A model generated the notes under the pieces. The model was not told where the DNA came from and searched no databases. It saw only the letters and a list, made by a program, of their open reading frames with translations. The translations under genes and the position numbers were made by a program. A stretch of 64,000 nucleotides of DNA, from assembly GCF_040372045.1 (NCBI RefSeq), contig NZ_BAABWH010000006.1; one strand, 5' to 3'. The stretch comes from Thalassolituus sp006212115 (lineage in GTDB: Bacteria > Pseudomonadota > Gammaproteobacteria > Pseudomonadales > Oceanobacteraceae). Numbering within the stretch: position 1 is the stretch's first letter; the number at the start of each line of letters is the position of its first letter. Of the stretch, positions 39,367 through 49,371 are shown in pieces.

Positions 39367-42300
39367 ATGGCAATCCAAGATCTTTTCTTTAAACCACTGG
39401 ATCGTTCAATCAACGGCGTTGTTAAGGCTGACCAGGATGATGATGCCACTGTTTACCAGGAACTGGATGAATATGTGGTGACCAATGAGCTGGAGAAGCA
39501 TTTTCGGGATTTCTTTCAGTCCTACGGTACCGATCTCAATGACCCCTCCATCGCTAACCGTGTGGGGGTGTGGATTTCTGGTTTCTTCGGTTCTGGTAAA
39601 TCGCACTTCTTGAAGACCTTATCCTATATTCTGGCCAACAAAGTGGCGCGGGATTCAGAAGATAACGAACGCAGCGCAGTAGAGTTTTTTGATGAACACA
39701 AGATCCGCGATGCTTTTATTCGTGCAGATATTGATAAAGCCGTAAGCGGTCATTCCGATGTCATTCTGTTCAATATTGACAGTAAGGCCAGCTCAAACGA
39801 TGACGGCAACCCTATCCTTAATGTCTTCCTGCGAGTGTTCAATGAGCACCAGGGTTTTAGCGGCGATCACCCGCACATCGCGCACATGGAACGCCATTTG
39901 GCCCAGAAAGGTGCCTATGAGACCTTCAAGGCTGCTTTTGAAGAATCCAGCGGTCTATCATGGACTGAGGAACGAGACGGGTATCAGTTCTACCAAGATG
40001 ACGTAGAGAAGGCCATCTCCAGGGCATTGAACCTGTCACCAGATGCTGCCCATAAATGGTTTGAAGAATCCGAAGAGACGTTCAGCGTCTCCGTCGAAAA
40101 CTTCTGTCACTGGATCAAAGAGTACCTGGACAGTAAAGATCCGAAACACAGGATACTGTTCCTGGTGGATGAAGTCGGTCAGTTTATTGGCAGTAATACC
40201 CGCCTGATGCTGACCTTGCAAACCATCACGGAAAACCTGGGCACCATCTGTAAGGGGCGTGCCTGGATCATAGTAACCTCTCAGGCCGATATGGACGCGG
40301 TACTGGGTGAACTGTCATCTTCCAAAGCCAACGATTTCTCCAAGATTGCCGGTCGCTTCAAGACCCGGTTGTCGCTGTCCAGCTCGAACACCGATGAGGT
40401 TATCCAGAAGCGCTTGCTGCGTAAGACTCCGGAAGCAGCGGACATGCTCAAGTCCGTCTTCGACCAGAAAGGCGACATCCTGAAGAACCAAATTACCTTC
40501 GATCGCTCCGGGCCTACGCTCAAGAACTTTGATGGTCCAGATAGCTTCGTCAATAACTATCCGTTTGCGCCTTACCACTTCCAGTTGGTACAGAAGGTTT
40601 TTGAAGAGATCCGTAAAGTGGGGGCTACCGGGGCGCACCTGGCTTACGGTGAACGGTCGATGCTGGACGCCTTCCAAATGGCCGCCAGCTCCATCGCCAA
40701 GGAAGAGGTGGGAGCTCTCGTGCCAATGCACCGCTTCTATAGTGCCGTTGAAGGCTTTTTGGATACAGCCGTCAAACGCACCATCGATCAGGCCGGTGAA
40801 AATGCCACGCTGGACAGTTTCGATGTTCAAATGCTCCGCACATTGTTCATGATCCGCTATGTAGACCTGATCAAAGGAACTCTCGATAACCTGGTCACCC
40901 TGTCGATTGAGAAAATCGACGATGACAAGCTGGCGCTACGCAAACGTATCGAAGAGAGCCTTCAGCGTCTGGAGAAGGAAAGCCTGATCACTCGTAATGG
41001 CGATGAGTTCCTGTTCCTGACCAACGAAGAGCGGGACATTACTCAGAAGATTAAGGCTACTGACGTTGCCAGCTCGGAAGAAAACAAAGAACTGAGCAAC
41101 CTGATTTTCAAAGACCTGTTGCGGGATACCAATAAATATCGCCATCAGCCCAACAAGATGGATTACTCCATTGGCCGGTACCTGGATGGGCATACCCTGG
41201 ACGGTAAGTATGATTCCGATTTGAAGGTTGAGGTCGTTTCTCCCTTGGATCTGGATTATGACCAGTATTCGGAGGCTGCATATATCAATAAAAGCGCCGA
41301 GGGCGAAGGACAGATTCTCATTAAATTGGGTAACGAAAGAGCATTTTTTGATGAGCTGAAAACATGGCTGAGAACCAACAAGTTTATTCGTCTGAATGAC
41401 GACGGCACTCAGGCTGACATCACCCGTATTTTGGCTGATCGTGGCCGGGAGAACCAGGAACGTAAAAAGCGCCTGCGAGCCCGTATGGAAGATATGCTGC
41501 TGAAAGCGGAAGTTTACGCCCTTGGTCAGCACCTCTCACAGTCCTCATCCAATGCTCTTACCAAGCTCGACGAGGCGTGCCGCTATCTCCTGGAGAATAC
41601 CTATACCAAGCTGAGTTACATTAAGGTGTACCAGCAAGACCCGTGGCGCGAGCTTAATGCCGTTCTGACCGTCGATGATATTGGACAAATGGGCTTGTCA
41701 TTGGAAGGTGAAGAGGGTAATCCAAAGGCAACCCGCGATGTTGAGCAATACATCGGGCTTAGGGCGACCGGGACCGAGCGTATCCTGCTTTCAGACATTG
41801 TTGAGCGTTTCGCGAAGCGACCGTATGGCTGGCCAGATGCTGAGATTCTGTTGATTGTTGGCCGTTTGGCTGCGGCTGGCCGGATCTCGTTCCAGCTTGG
41901 GGGTGGAACGCTGCCTGTCAGGGAAGCGTTGGAGCCTCTCCAGAATACACGCCGTCGTCGCGAAGTCTCAGTTATCAAGAAACGACAAACCGATGAAGCC
42001 GTGCTGAAGCAGGCGCGTAACCTGACTCAAGACCTGTTTTCTTCGATGGGACCTGCCACCGAGAAGGAGTTATTCGAGTTTTACACTCAGCACTTCAGCA
42101 AGTGGTTGGCCAACCTCAAATCCTACAAGAGCAAAACCGATGTGGGCCGTTTTCCAGGGAAGACAGTGATTGAGCGGTCGATCCTGACTTTGGAGCGCTT
42201 GCTTAGCAACGACGATAGCTTCGATTTCTTCAAACAGGTCGTGGATAAGAAGGATTATTACCTCGATCTGGAGGAGGATTACCGGGACATTCACGAATTC

Positions 42301-43038
42301 TTCAGTAACCAGATCCACACCTGGCAGCAGCTTCAGCAGGCACTTCGTCACTTTGATAAGAACCGTCAGGCGTTGGAGAAGGACGCGGAAGCCAGTAAGG
42401 CTTTGTCGGAACTGCAATCTATCGAATCAGCAGATGCGCCTTACGGGATGTTGCACAAAGTCGCTTCTCTGGTAAGCGCAGTAGAAACCGTCAACGAACG
42501 TCTGCTAACTGAAAAACGAACCCATGCCATTGAGCGAGTGGACGACAAAATTAAGCAGCTTGAAGGCGAGATCGCCAAGAGTGGAATTGGCTCGCCTGAG
42601 CTTAGCAACCGGCTACTTCGTCCACTGCAACTGGTGAAAGCAGATTTAGAGACGGAGACCAGTATTGCCGGTATCTACATGCTGCAAACCGAAACAGCCA
42701 CTGAACGCTTTGATGATGGTCTGTATGAGCTTGAACGAGCGGTTCAGGCAGAGATTGAGCGCCGCGCCAAGGCAGAGCAGGCAGCGAAAGCTCAGCAAGC
42801 TGATCCAACCGGCGCAGATACGTCCACACCGATCCCGGATACAAAACCAGAGCCACCCGTTGCTAAGCCGCTCTCTACCCCAAAACCCGTTGTCGAGGTG
42901 AATGTGTCCAGCGTCTACAACAAGACCTGTGAAGGCGTGTACTTGGAAACTGAAGAATCCATCGACCAATTTGTGGAAGCGCTCAAGGCTGAGTTGAAAA
43001 GCATTGTTCGCAATGAAAAGCGCGTGCGTATTCGCTAA
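39367..43038 (+). CDS. brxC: BREX ATPase BrxC
   Basis: A 1223-residue P-loop ATPase, the largest BREX component. MAIQDLFFKPLDRSINGVVK is the family start, which fixes ATG 39367 over 39343. Walker A is in ISGFFGSGKSHFLKTLSYIL near residue 72 and a Walker B-like HRILFLVDEVGQFIG near 258. A long coiled-coil region near residues 980-1120 and an Ala/Gln/Pro linker (KAEQAAKAQQADPTGADT) precede a conserved C-terminal cap. BrxC probably drives a motor or assembly step for PglX. Confidence 0.95.
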   Translation: MAIQDLFFKPLDRSINGVVKADQDDDATVYQELDEYVVTNELEKHFRDFFQSYGTDLNDPSIANRVGVWISGFFGSGKSHFLKTLSYILANKVARDSEDNERSAVEFFDEHKIRDAFIRADIDKAVSGHSDVILFNIDSKASSNDDGNPILNVFLRVFNEHQGFSGDHPHIAHMERHLAQKGAYETFKAAFEESSGLSWTEERDGYQFYQDDVEKAISRALNLSPDAAHKWFEESEETFSVSVENFCHWIKEYLDSKDPKHRILFLVDEVGQFIGSNTRLMLTLQTITENLGTICKGRAWIIVTSQADMDAVLGELSSSKANDFSKIAGRFKTRLSLSSSNTDEVIQKRLLRKTPEAADMLKSVFDQKGDILKNQITFDRSGPTLKNFDGPDSFVNNYPFAPYHFQLVQKVFEEIRKVGATGAHLAYGERSMLDAFQMAASSIAKEEVGALVPMHRFYSAVEGFLDTAVKRTIDQAGENATLDSFDVQMLRTLFMIRYVDLIKGTLDNLVTLSIEKIDDDKLALRKRIEESLQRLEKESLITRNGDEFLFLTNEERDITQKIKATDVASSEENKELSNLIFKDLLRDTNKYRHQPNKMDYSIGRYLDGHTLDGKYDSDLKVEVVSPLDLDYDQYSEAAYINKSAEGEGQILIKLGNERAFFDELKTWLRTNKFIRLNDDGTQADITRILADRGRENQERKKRLRARMEDMLLKAEVYALGQHLSQSSSNALTKLDEACRYLLENTYTKLSYIKVYQQDPWRELNAVLTVDDIGQMGLSLEGEEGNPKATRDVEQYIGLRATGTERILLSDIVERFAKRPYGWPDAEILLIVGRLAAAGRISFQLGGGTLPVREALEPLQNTRRRREVSVIKKRQTDEAVLKQARNLTQDLFSSMGPATEKELFEFYTQHFSKWLANLKSYKSKTDVGRFPGKTVIERSILTLERLLSNDDSFDFFKQVVDKKDYYLDLEEDYRDIHEFFSNQIHTWQQLQQALRHFDKNRQALEKDAEASKALSELQSIESADAPYGMLHKVASLVSAVETVNERLLTEKRTHAIERVDDKIKQLEGEIAKSGIGSPELSNRLLRPLQLVKADLETETSIAGIYMLQTETATERFDDGLYELERAVQAEIERRAKAEQAAKAQQADPTGADTSTPIPDTKPEPPVAKPLSTPKPVVEVNVSSVYNKTCEGVYLETEESIDQFVEALKAELKSIVRNEKRVRIR

Positions 43039-43073
43039 GACTATCTACAAGTTTCGCTAAAGGCTTCAATCAC

Positions 43074-46000
43074 ATGAATACCAACAACGTAAAAAAATAC
43101 GCACCCAAAGCCCGGAAAGCCTTTATTGAGGCCATGAGTAAACAGGCTGCGAAGTACGGGATTACCAAAAAGAAAATCGAGCCAGCGGAGCAGAAGGGCG
43201 ACCTGGTTCTGATTGGTGATAGACCGTTTCCGGCTTCGGTTATCAAACCTCGTGAACGCTTGGTAAAGCGCATCGAGCTGCAAGGCTTTGATCAGGTCAT
43301 GGAACACGTCGCCTACAGCTGGTTCAACCGACTGTGCGCTATTCGCTACATGGAGCTTAGAGGCTTTCTTGATCACGGGCGTCGCGTTCTTAGTAGTGTA
43401 GAGGGAAGCGCGGCTGACGGCAGTGCCGGTGTGCCCCAAATACTGGAAGAGTGTCTGGATGTTGAGTTGCCCGGACTGGACCAGGCCAAGATTAGAGAAC
43501 TGAAGCTTGATGGTACTAAAGACGAAGAGCTTTACCGTGAGCTGTTACTGGCCCAGTGCCATGCCTTGCACCAAGCAATGCCATTTCTGTTTGAGGCGGT
43601 AGCAGATGAATCCGAGCTGCTGTTGCCAAAAAACCTGACCAAGACCGACTCACTGATTCGTGATCTTGTTGCCAGTGTTCCCGATGAAGACTGGGAACAT
43701 ATTGAGATTATTGGCTGGCTTTACCAGTTCTATATCTCCGAGAAAAAAGATCAGGTTATCGGCAAGGTGGTTAAGAGCGAGGATATTCCAGCCGCGACAC
43801 AGCTTTTTACGCCTAATTGGATTGTTCAGTACTTGGTTCAAAACTCTGTTGGTCGCCAGTGGCTTCAGACGTATCCCGAATCTCCGCTCAAGGAGAAAAT
43901 GCCGTACTACATCGAACCTGCTGAGCAAACGCCTGAAGTACAGGCGCAGCTTGTGGCCATTGCGCCTTCTGACATTGCGCCAGAATCCATCAAGGTACTC
44001 GACCCGGCTTGTGGTTCGGGCCACATACTCGTAGAAGCCTATAAGGTATTAAAAGCCATCTACGAAGAGCGCGGATACCGCACCCGAGACATTCCGCAGC
44101 TCATTCTCGAAAACAATCTGTTTGGCTTGGATATTGATGACCGTGCCAGACAATTGGCCGGTTTCGCGTTGATGATGCTGGCGAGAGAAGAGGATCGTCG
44201 GGTTTTCAGTCGCAACATCCGTTTGAACATACTGTCGTTGCAGGAAAGTGCCAATGTAAATCTGCCTTCCCTCTGGAAATCACTGAACTTGACCGGAGAA
44301 TGGCAGAGCGGAACTTCGCAAGGGCTCATTGAAGAGGAGCAGCATGACCTTAGTTCTTATGCAGCGGACAGCCGCTACCAGTTGCTTCAGAGAACCTTAG
44401 AGAGATTTAAACAAGCCAAGACGTTTGGCTCCTTGATTGACGTTCCCCATGATGATTGCGAGGAGTTGAAGAAGCTTTTTGTCACTCTACGCGAATTGGA
44501 TAACTCAGGCGACTCGATGCAAAAGTCGGCAGCGAGCCAATTGCTTCCATATGTCAATCAGGCAGTATTGTTAGCGCAAAAATACGAAGCAGTTGTGGCA
44601 AATCCTCCCTATATGGGCAGCAAGTACCAATCTCCAGACGTGAAGAAGGAATTAAAAGCTAGGTTCTCTGGTTACGAAAAGGATTTGTTTTCAGCCTTTA
44701 TCATAAGAAATCTGCAACTAGCTAAGGATCATGGGCAGCTTGGCTTCATGACGCCATTTGTTTGGATGTTTATTTCAAGCTACGAACAGTTACGAAGCAA
44801 ATTGATTGATGATGAGGTTATCTCGACGCTAATACAGCTTGAATATTCGGGGTTTGATGGGGCGACGGTTCCTATTTGTACGTTTACCTTAACAAAAGGA
44901 CATGTGCCTGACTATACAGGTTCTTATATCCGTCTTTCAGATTTTCGTGGCGCAGCGAATCAGGGGCCAAAAGCCCTGGAAGCAATAGCTAATCCTGACT
45001 GCGGCTGGTTTTATATAGCTATGCAGGATGGATTTAGAAAAATACCGTCCAATCCAATTTGCTATTGGGTCTCTAGGCGAATCCATGAGGCTTTTGAGAA
45101 TACTAAGATAGGTGAAAAATACGAAGTTAGAGAAGGGTTGGGAACGCGAGATGATGAAATATTTTTGAGGCGATTTTGGGAAGTTGATAATAGAAAATTC
45201 AGAAAAAAAATAGGGCATGAAAAATGGATAAAAACAGATAAAGGAGGCTCCTTTAGGAAATGGTACGGGAATGCTGATTTCATTATGAACTGGGAAAATG
45301 ATGGTTATGCTATTAAAAATCATCGTAATCAAGATGGTTCTTTGAAATCCCGACCACAAAATACACAGTATTTCTTCCGTGAGGCTATTAGCTGGAATAA
45401 GGTTGGAAGCGGAGAAACCTGCTTCAGATACCGAGACCATACTTGGGGTTTCAATGATGCAGCACCTTCTATTTTTGGTGATAATCTTTACGAAATTCAG
45501 GCTCTGCTAAGCAGTAAAGTATATAAGGAATTCATTAGCTTACAAGGAGCGACCTTAAATGTTACAACAGGCGTTATTAAATCATTGCCAATTATTAAAA
45601 GCCTAAATTTGGGGGGTTGGGCTAAGAGAGCTGTATTTATTTCCAAAGAAGATTGGGATTCGCAAGAGTTTTCATGGGATTTTAAATTGTTGCCGTTGAT
45701 GAGATATGCCGACAAAAATTCTAATATCCGCAATGCATTCAATGCCATGATGATAAATTTTTCTAAATTAACAGATGAGCTTCTATCAATTGAAGAAAAT
45801 ATAAATAGAAAAATAGCGGAGTCTTTATCGCTGTTAGATTTAGTTGATTATACAGTGGATGTAGAGCGAATTTCACTATTTTCTAACCCAATATTTTTGT
45901 TTGGTAAAAGTGAAAATTCACTAGATTTATTCCGTTCCTACACATTCGCCAATTTAATAAGTTATTCTACAGGCTGTATGCTAGGCCGCTACTCTCTTGA

Positions 46001-46721
46001 CCGAGAAGGGCTAGTTTACGCTCATTCTGGCAATGAAGGTTTTGCTGATTTGATTGCCGAAGGTGCCTATAAAACCTTCCCTGCCGACGATGACGGAATT
46101 ATCCCATTAACCGATCAAGAATGGTTTCCCGATGATGCAACCAATCGATTCCGAGATTTTGTCAAAGTCGTTTGGGGAGAAGAGCACCTTCATGAAAATC
46201 TCGACTTTGTAGCAGAGTCCCTCTGTCTGCACGCGATCAAACCGAAGAAATCCGAATCGACGATGGACACGATTCGTCGGTACCTGTCTACCCAGTTCTA
46301 CAAAGACCATCTAAAGACCTACAAAAAACGGCCAATTTACTGGCTGTTTAGCTCTGGCAAGCAAAAGGCTTTCGAGTGCCTGGTTTATCTGCACCGGTAT
46401 AACGAAGGTACGCTGGCGCGTATGCGTACTGAGTACGTCATTCCCCTGACAGCGAAGATGGCGGCCTATGCTCAAAAGCTAGAGAACGATAAAGAAGCCA
46501 GTGGCTCGGCAGCGGAAGTGAAGAGGCTTGAAAAAGAAATTGCCCAACTGCACAAGCAGCAGGCTGAGTTGAGCGAGTTCGACGAAAAGTTACGCCACTA
46601 TGCTGACCAGAGAATAAGCCTGAATCTGGATGATGGCGTAAAGGTCAACTACGGCAAGTTTGGTGATTTGCTGGCAGAAGTGAAAGCCATTACCGGCGAG
46701 GCTCCGGAGGCTCTATCATGA
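43074..46721 (+). CDS. pglX: BREX adenine-specific DNA methyltransferase PglX (BrxX)
   Basis: A 1215-residue N6-adenine methyltransferase that marks host DNA at a short asymmetric site and is also needed for exclusion of phage. N-terminal part VERYA-type helices start NNVKKYAPKARKAFIEAMSK. The SAM motif is VLDPACGSGHILVEAYK near residue 308 and the catalytic NPPY is in VVANPPYMGSKYQ near 510. From about residue 500 to 980 (44.56-46.0 kb) the DNA is strongly AT-rich: 45181-45240 has 14 of 60 G+C by count, against 30 of 60 at 46441-46500. This covers the region expected to read the target. Its stop overlaps pglZ by 4 bp. Confidence 0.95.
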   Translation: MNTNNVKKYAPKARKAFIEAMSKQAAKYGITKKKIEPAEQKGDLVLIGDRPFPASVIKPRERLVKRIELQGFDQVMEHVAYSWFNRLCAIRYMELRGFLDHGRRVLSSVEGSAADGSAGVPQILEECLDVELPGLDQAKIRELKLDGTKDEELYRELLLAQCHALHQAMPFLFEAVADESELLLPKNLTKTDSLIRDLVASVPDEDWEHIEIIGWLYQFYISEKKDQVIGKVVKSEDIPAATQLFTPNWIVQYLVQNSVGRQWLQTYPESPLKEKMPYYIEPAEQTPEVQAQLVAIAPSDIAPESIKVLDPACGSGHILVEAYKVLKAIYEERGYRTRDIPQLILENNLFGLDIDDRARQLAGFALMMLAREEDRRVFSRNIRLNILSLQESANVNLPSLWKSLNLTGEWQSGTSQGLIEEEQHDLSSYAADSRYQLLQRTLERFKQAKTFGSLIDVPHDDCEELKKLFVTLRELDNSGDSMQKSAASQLLPYVNQAVLLAQKYEAVVANPPYMGSKYQSPDVKKELKARFSGYEKDLFSAFIIRNLQLAKDHGQLGFMTPFVWMFISSYEQLRSKLIDDEVISTLIQLEYSGFDGATVPICTFTLTKGHVPDYTGSYIRLSDFRGAANQGPKALEAIANPDCGWFYIAMQDGFRKIPSNPICYWVSRRIHEAFENTKIGEKYEVREGLGTRDDEIFLRRFWEVDNRKFRKKIGHEKWIKTDKGGSFRKWYGNADFIMNWENDGYAIKNHRNQDGSLKSRPQNTQYFFREAISWNKVGSGETCFRYRDHTWGFNDAAPSIFGDNLYEIQALLSSKVYKEFISLQGATLNVTTGVIKSLPIIKSLNLGGWAKRAVFISKEDWDSQEFSWDFKLLPLMRYADKNSNIRNAFNAMMINFSKLTDELLSIEENINRKIAESLSLLDLVDYTVDVERISLFSNPIFLFGKSENSLDLFRSYTFANLISYSTGCMLGRYSLDREGLVYAHSGNEGFADLIAEGAYKTFPADDDGIIPLTDQEWFPDDATNRFRDFVKVVWGEEHLHENLDFVAESLCLHAIKPKKSESTMDTIRRYLSTQFYKDHLKTYKKRPIYWLFSSGKQKAFECLVYLHRYNEGTLARMRTEYVIPLTAKMAAYAQKLENDKEASGSAAEVKRLEKEIAQLHKQQAELSEFDEKLRHYADQRISLNLDDGVKVNYGKFGDLLAEVKAITGEAPEALS

Positions 46722-49342
46722 ACCTGAACCAGCTTCGAGAGGGCCTTGAGCAGGCCTTCTACAAAGAGAATCATCGTCTGGTGTTCTGGTATGACCCGGA
46801 GCAGTCATTTGTGGATGAGCTCCCGTCCCTCTCTCTCGTGGACGTTCAGATCCTCAACATGGCCAATGAATCAGCATTGGGTACCAAGCTCAAATTGGAA
46901 TTGGAAGACAAGGCCGGAAAGTATCTCCTGTACTTCCCATTTGCCGAGCCAGATGTAGAAAGAGACTGGTTGCTCGACATCAAGTTGTACTCCAGATGCT
47001 TCTACGCCGACCGGTTCTCAATCATCTTCAACGAGCTTGGGTTGCACCAGCAAAGCTTGAGAGAGCACCTGACCAAGCGAGACAAATTCCTTGCCAGCAA
47101 AGCAAGGCTGACGGCTCTACAACGCTATGTTCAACCTGACTTTGATGAGTCTGATCTGGACATGGCCATGATCGCTTCTGTCGTGAAGGCGGAAAGCTGT
47201 GACCTTCCTTATGTGATCCTCGCGCTTGCGGAAGAGACGGTAGCGGATGACCTTGGCCTGGAGGCCAATCCAGTTTCACTCAATGAACTTGAAAAGTACG
47301 ACTTAATCCCGGCATTGGTAGCTGCACTTCAGTCCGAAATTGGTTACCCGGCTACGGTAGCGGAGCTGAAGGGAGAAGCCCAGTTCAAGCTGGGGCATTT
47401 CTTCATCCGGCTGCTGGTAACCGGCTTCTGCGAGAGCGTCGGTGATGTTCCCGGCTGGGCTCAAGAATTGGTCATGTCTTCGGCCAGCTCCCGAGCGACG
47501 GCCAGAGCATTGCTTTCACGCTGGCGAGACAGCTCACGGTATTACAAGGCATTCGATGCCGTGTCCGGATGGGTGGCGATCGCGCTGCGGATCAAAGACA
47601 AGATGGGAATATTTGATACCGACCAGCTAAGCGATGTTGTCACCTTTGAGGCCGTGGAGCAGAAGATTATTGTCGATCTGGCCGTGGCCATTCCTCATGC
47701 TCCCAAGGGGGAGTTGGAACGTTTCCGCGCAATGATAGCGTCGCGCCTGGACGGTTACTGGGCTTCCAAGCATAAAGATGACACGACGCGCCGGAAGTAC
47801 CGCACCGTTTATACCGCATTGCAGGCTGCTATCGACCTCTTCAGCTTGCGTATTCAGCATGATAGCGGATTCCACTTTGAGTCGAGTGAAGCGTTATACA
47901 AGGCTTACGAGCGAGACCTATACCGCTTCGACATGGCCTACCGTCATTACTGTGAAGCGTCTCAGCGTGCGCATGTTGAGATCCTGAAGAAGCTCGATGA
48001 TGAAGTGGAGAATTGTTACGCCTACTGGTACATCGACAACCTGGCGAAGAACTGGGGTGACCGCGTTGAGGCTGAGCAACGTCTCTCTCAGTGGCGCTTC
48101 CCTGGAATACCTAATCAGCAGGACTTCTTTCAGGGACTGGTGAAACCGCTGTTTTCCAAGGCTACCAAACGCCGGGTTGTGGTCATTATCAGTGATGCCT
48201 TTCGCTATGAGGCAGCAGTGGAGCTTCGCGATCGAATCAACGACAAGCGTTACTCTGAAGCTACTTTGTCTTCCCAGCTTGGCGTTGTCCCAAGTTATAC
48301 GACACTGGGGATGGCCTCCCTCTTGCCGCATAAAACCCTTGAGTACCGTGAAACAGCGTCGAATGACGTGTTTGTGGACGGACAATCCAGTAAGGGCACA
48401 GCGGCAAGAACCAAGATACTCGCAGCGCATGGCGGTCTGGCCGTGACAGCGGAAACCGTTAAAGCCTGGTCGAGGGATGAAGGCCGGGAAGCTCTCAAAG
48501 ACCAGGAGCTGGTCTATGTCTACCACAATGTGGTGGATGCCCGAGGCGATAGCTCATCGACGGAATCAGAAACCTTCATGGCCGTTGAACACGCCATCGA
48601 GGAGTTGACCGAGTTGAGTCGCAAGATCCTGATGCACTTCAACACATCGACGGTGCTCATCACGGCAGATCACGGGTTCTTATTCCAGCAAAGTAAGCTG
48701 GAGGCTGCCGATCGCTCATCTTTGGCTGAAAAGCCAACCAATGCCCTGAAGAACAAAAAGCGCTATGTGGTGGGCTTTGGTCTGCCAGATACCAAAGAAG
48801 CCTGGACGGGCTCAACCAAGGCAACAGCCGGAACAGCTTCAGATACAGACTTCTGGGTACCGAAGGGGGCCAACCGATTCCATTTCGTGGGCGGTTCACG
48901 TTTTGTCCACGGTGGGGTTATGCCGCAAGAGATTGTCGTGCCGGTATTGACCGTCAAACAGCTTCGTGGCGAAAAAGCCGAGAAGCGTACCAAGCGAAAA
49001 GTAGGGGTCATTTCCACCAAGTCCACCCTGAAAATGGTGAACAACATCCAGAAGTTCGACCTGATGCAGACCGAAGTGGTCAGTGATTTGATTACACCGG
49101 TCACGGTGTCAGTGGCCATCTACGACGGTGATAGCAAGATCTCCAGCGAAGAGACGGTGACCTTTGACTGTGCAACCGATTCGGTCGCGGAGCGGGTCAA
49201 GCAAGTACGACTCTCACTGTCTGGGACGGACTTCGATCGGAAGAAGGATTACTTCCTGGTGCTCAAGGACAAGGACCTGAATACCGAGATGGAGCGCTAT
49301 AAGGTCACCATCGACTTGGCGTTTACCGATGACTTCTTTTAA
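46718..49342 (+). CDS. pglZ: BREX alkaline-phosphatase-fold protein PglZ, type A
   Basis: An 874-residue PglZ. The phosphatase-like core has RVVVIISDAFRYEAAVELRD near residue 485 and VLITADHGFLFQQSKLE near 645, holding the metal-binding Asp and His residues. Start and end domains (NQLREGLEQAFYKENHRLVF) match type A as found with BrxC and PglX in type I BREX. Nuclease or phosphatase activity has been shown for some members. Confidence 0.95.
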   Translation: MNLNQLREGLEQAFYKENHRLVFWYDPEQSFVDELPSLSLVDVQILNMANESALGTKLKLELEDKAGKYLLYFPFAEPDVERDWLLDIKLYSRCFYADRFSIIFNELGLHQQSLREHLTKRDKFLASKARLTALQRYVQPDFDESDLDMAMIASVVKAESCDLPYVILALAEETVADDLGLEANPVSLNELEKYDLIPALVAALQSEIGYPATVAELKGEAQFKLGHFFIRLLVTGFCESVGDVPGWAQELVMSSASSRATARALLSRWRDSSRYYKAFDAVSGWVAIALRIKDKMGIFDTDQLSDVVTFEAVEQKIIVDLAVAIPHAPKGELERFRAMIASRLDGYWASKHKDDTTRRKYRTVYTALQAAIDLFSLRIQHDSGFHFESSEALYKAYERDLYRFDMAYRHYCEASQRAHVEILKKLDDEVENCYAYWYIDNLAKNWGDRVEAEQRLSQWRFPGIPNQQDFFQGLVKPLFSKATKRRVVVIISDAFRYEAAVELRDRINDKRYSEATLSSQLGVVPSYTTLGMASLLPHKTLEYRETASNDVFVDGQSSKGTAARTKILAAHGGLAVTAETVKAWSRDEGREALKDQELVYVYHNVVDARGDSSSTESETFMAVEHAIEELTELSRKILMHFNTSTVLITADHGFLFQQSKLEAADRSSLAEKPTNALKNKKRYVVGFGLPDTKEAWTGSTKATAGTASDTDFWVPKGANRFHFVGGSRFVHGGVMPQEIVVPVLTVKQLRGEKAEKRTKRKVGVISTKSTLKMVNNIQKFDLMQTEVVSDLITPVTVSVAIYDGDSKISSEETVTFDCATDSVAERVKQVRLSLSGTDFDRKKDYFLVLKDKDLNTEMERYKVTIDLAFTDDFF

Positions 49343-49371
49343 CCATGATTTGACGATAGAGCGTGCCGAGT

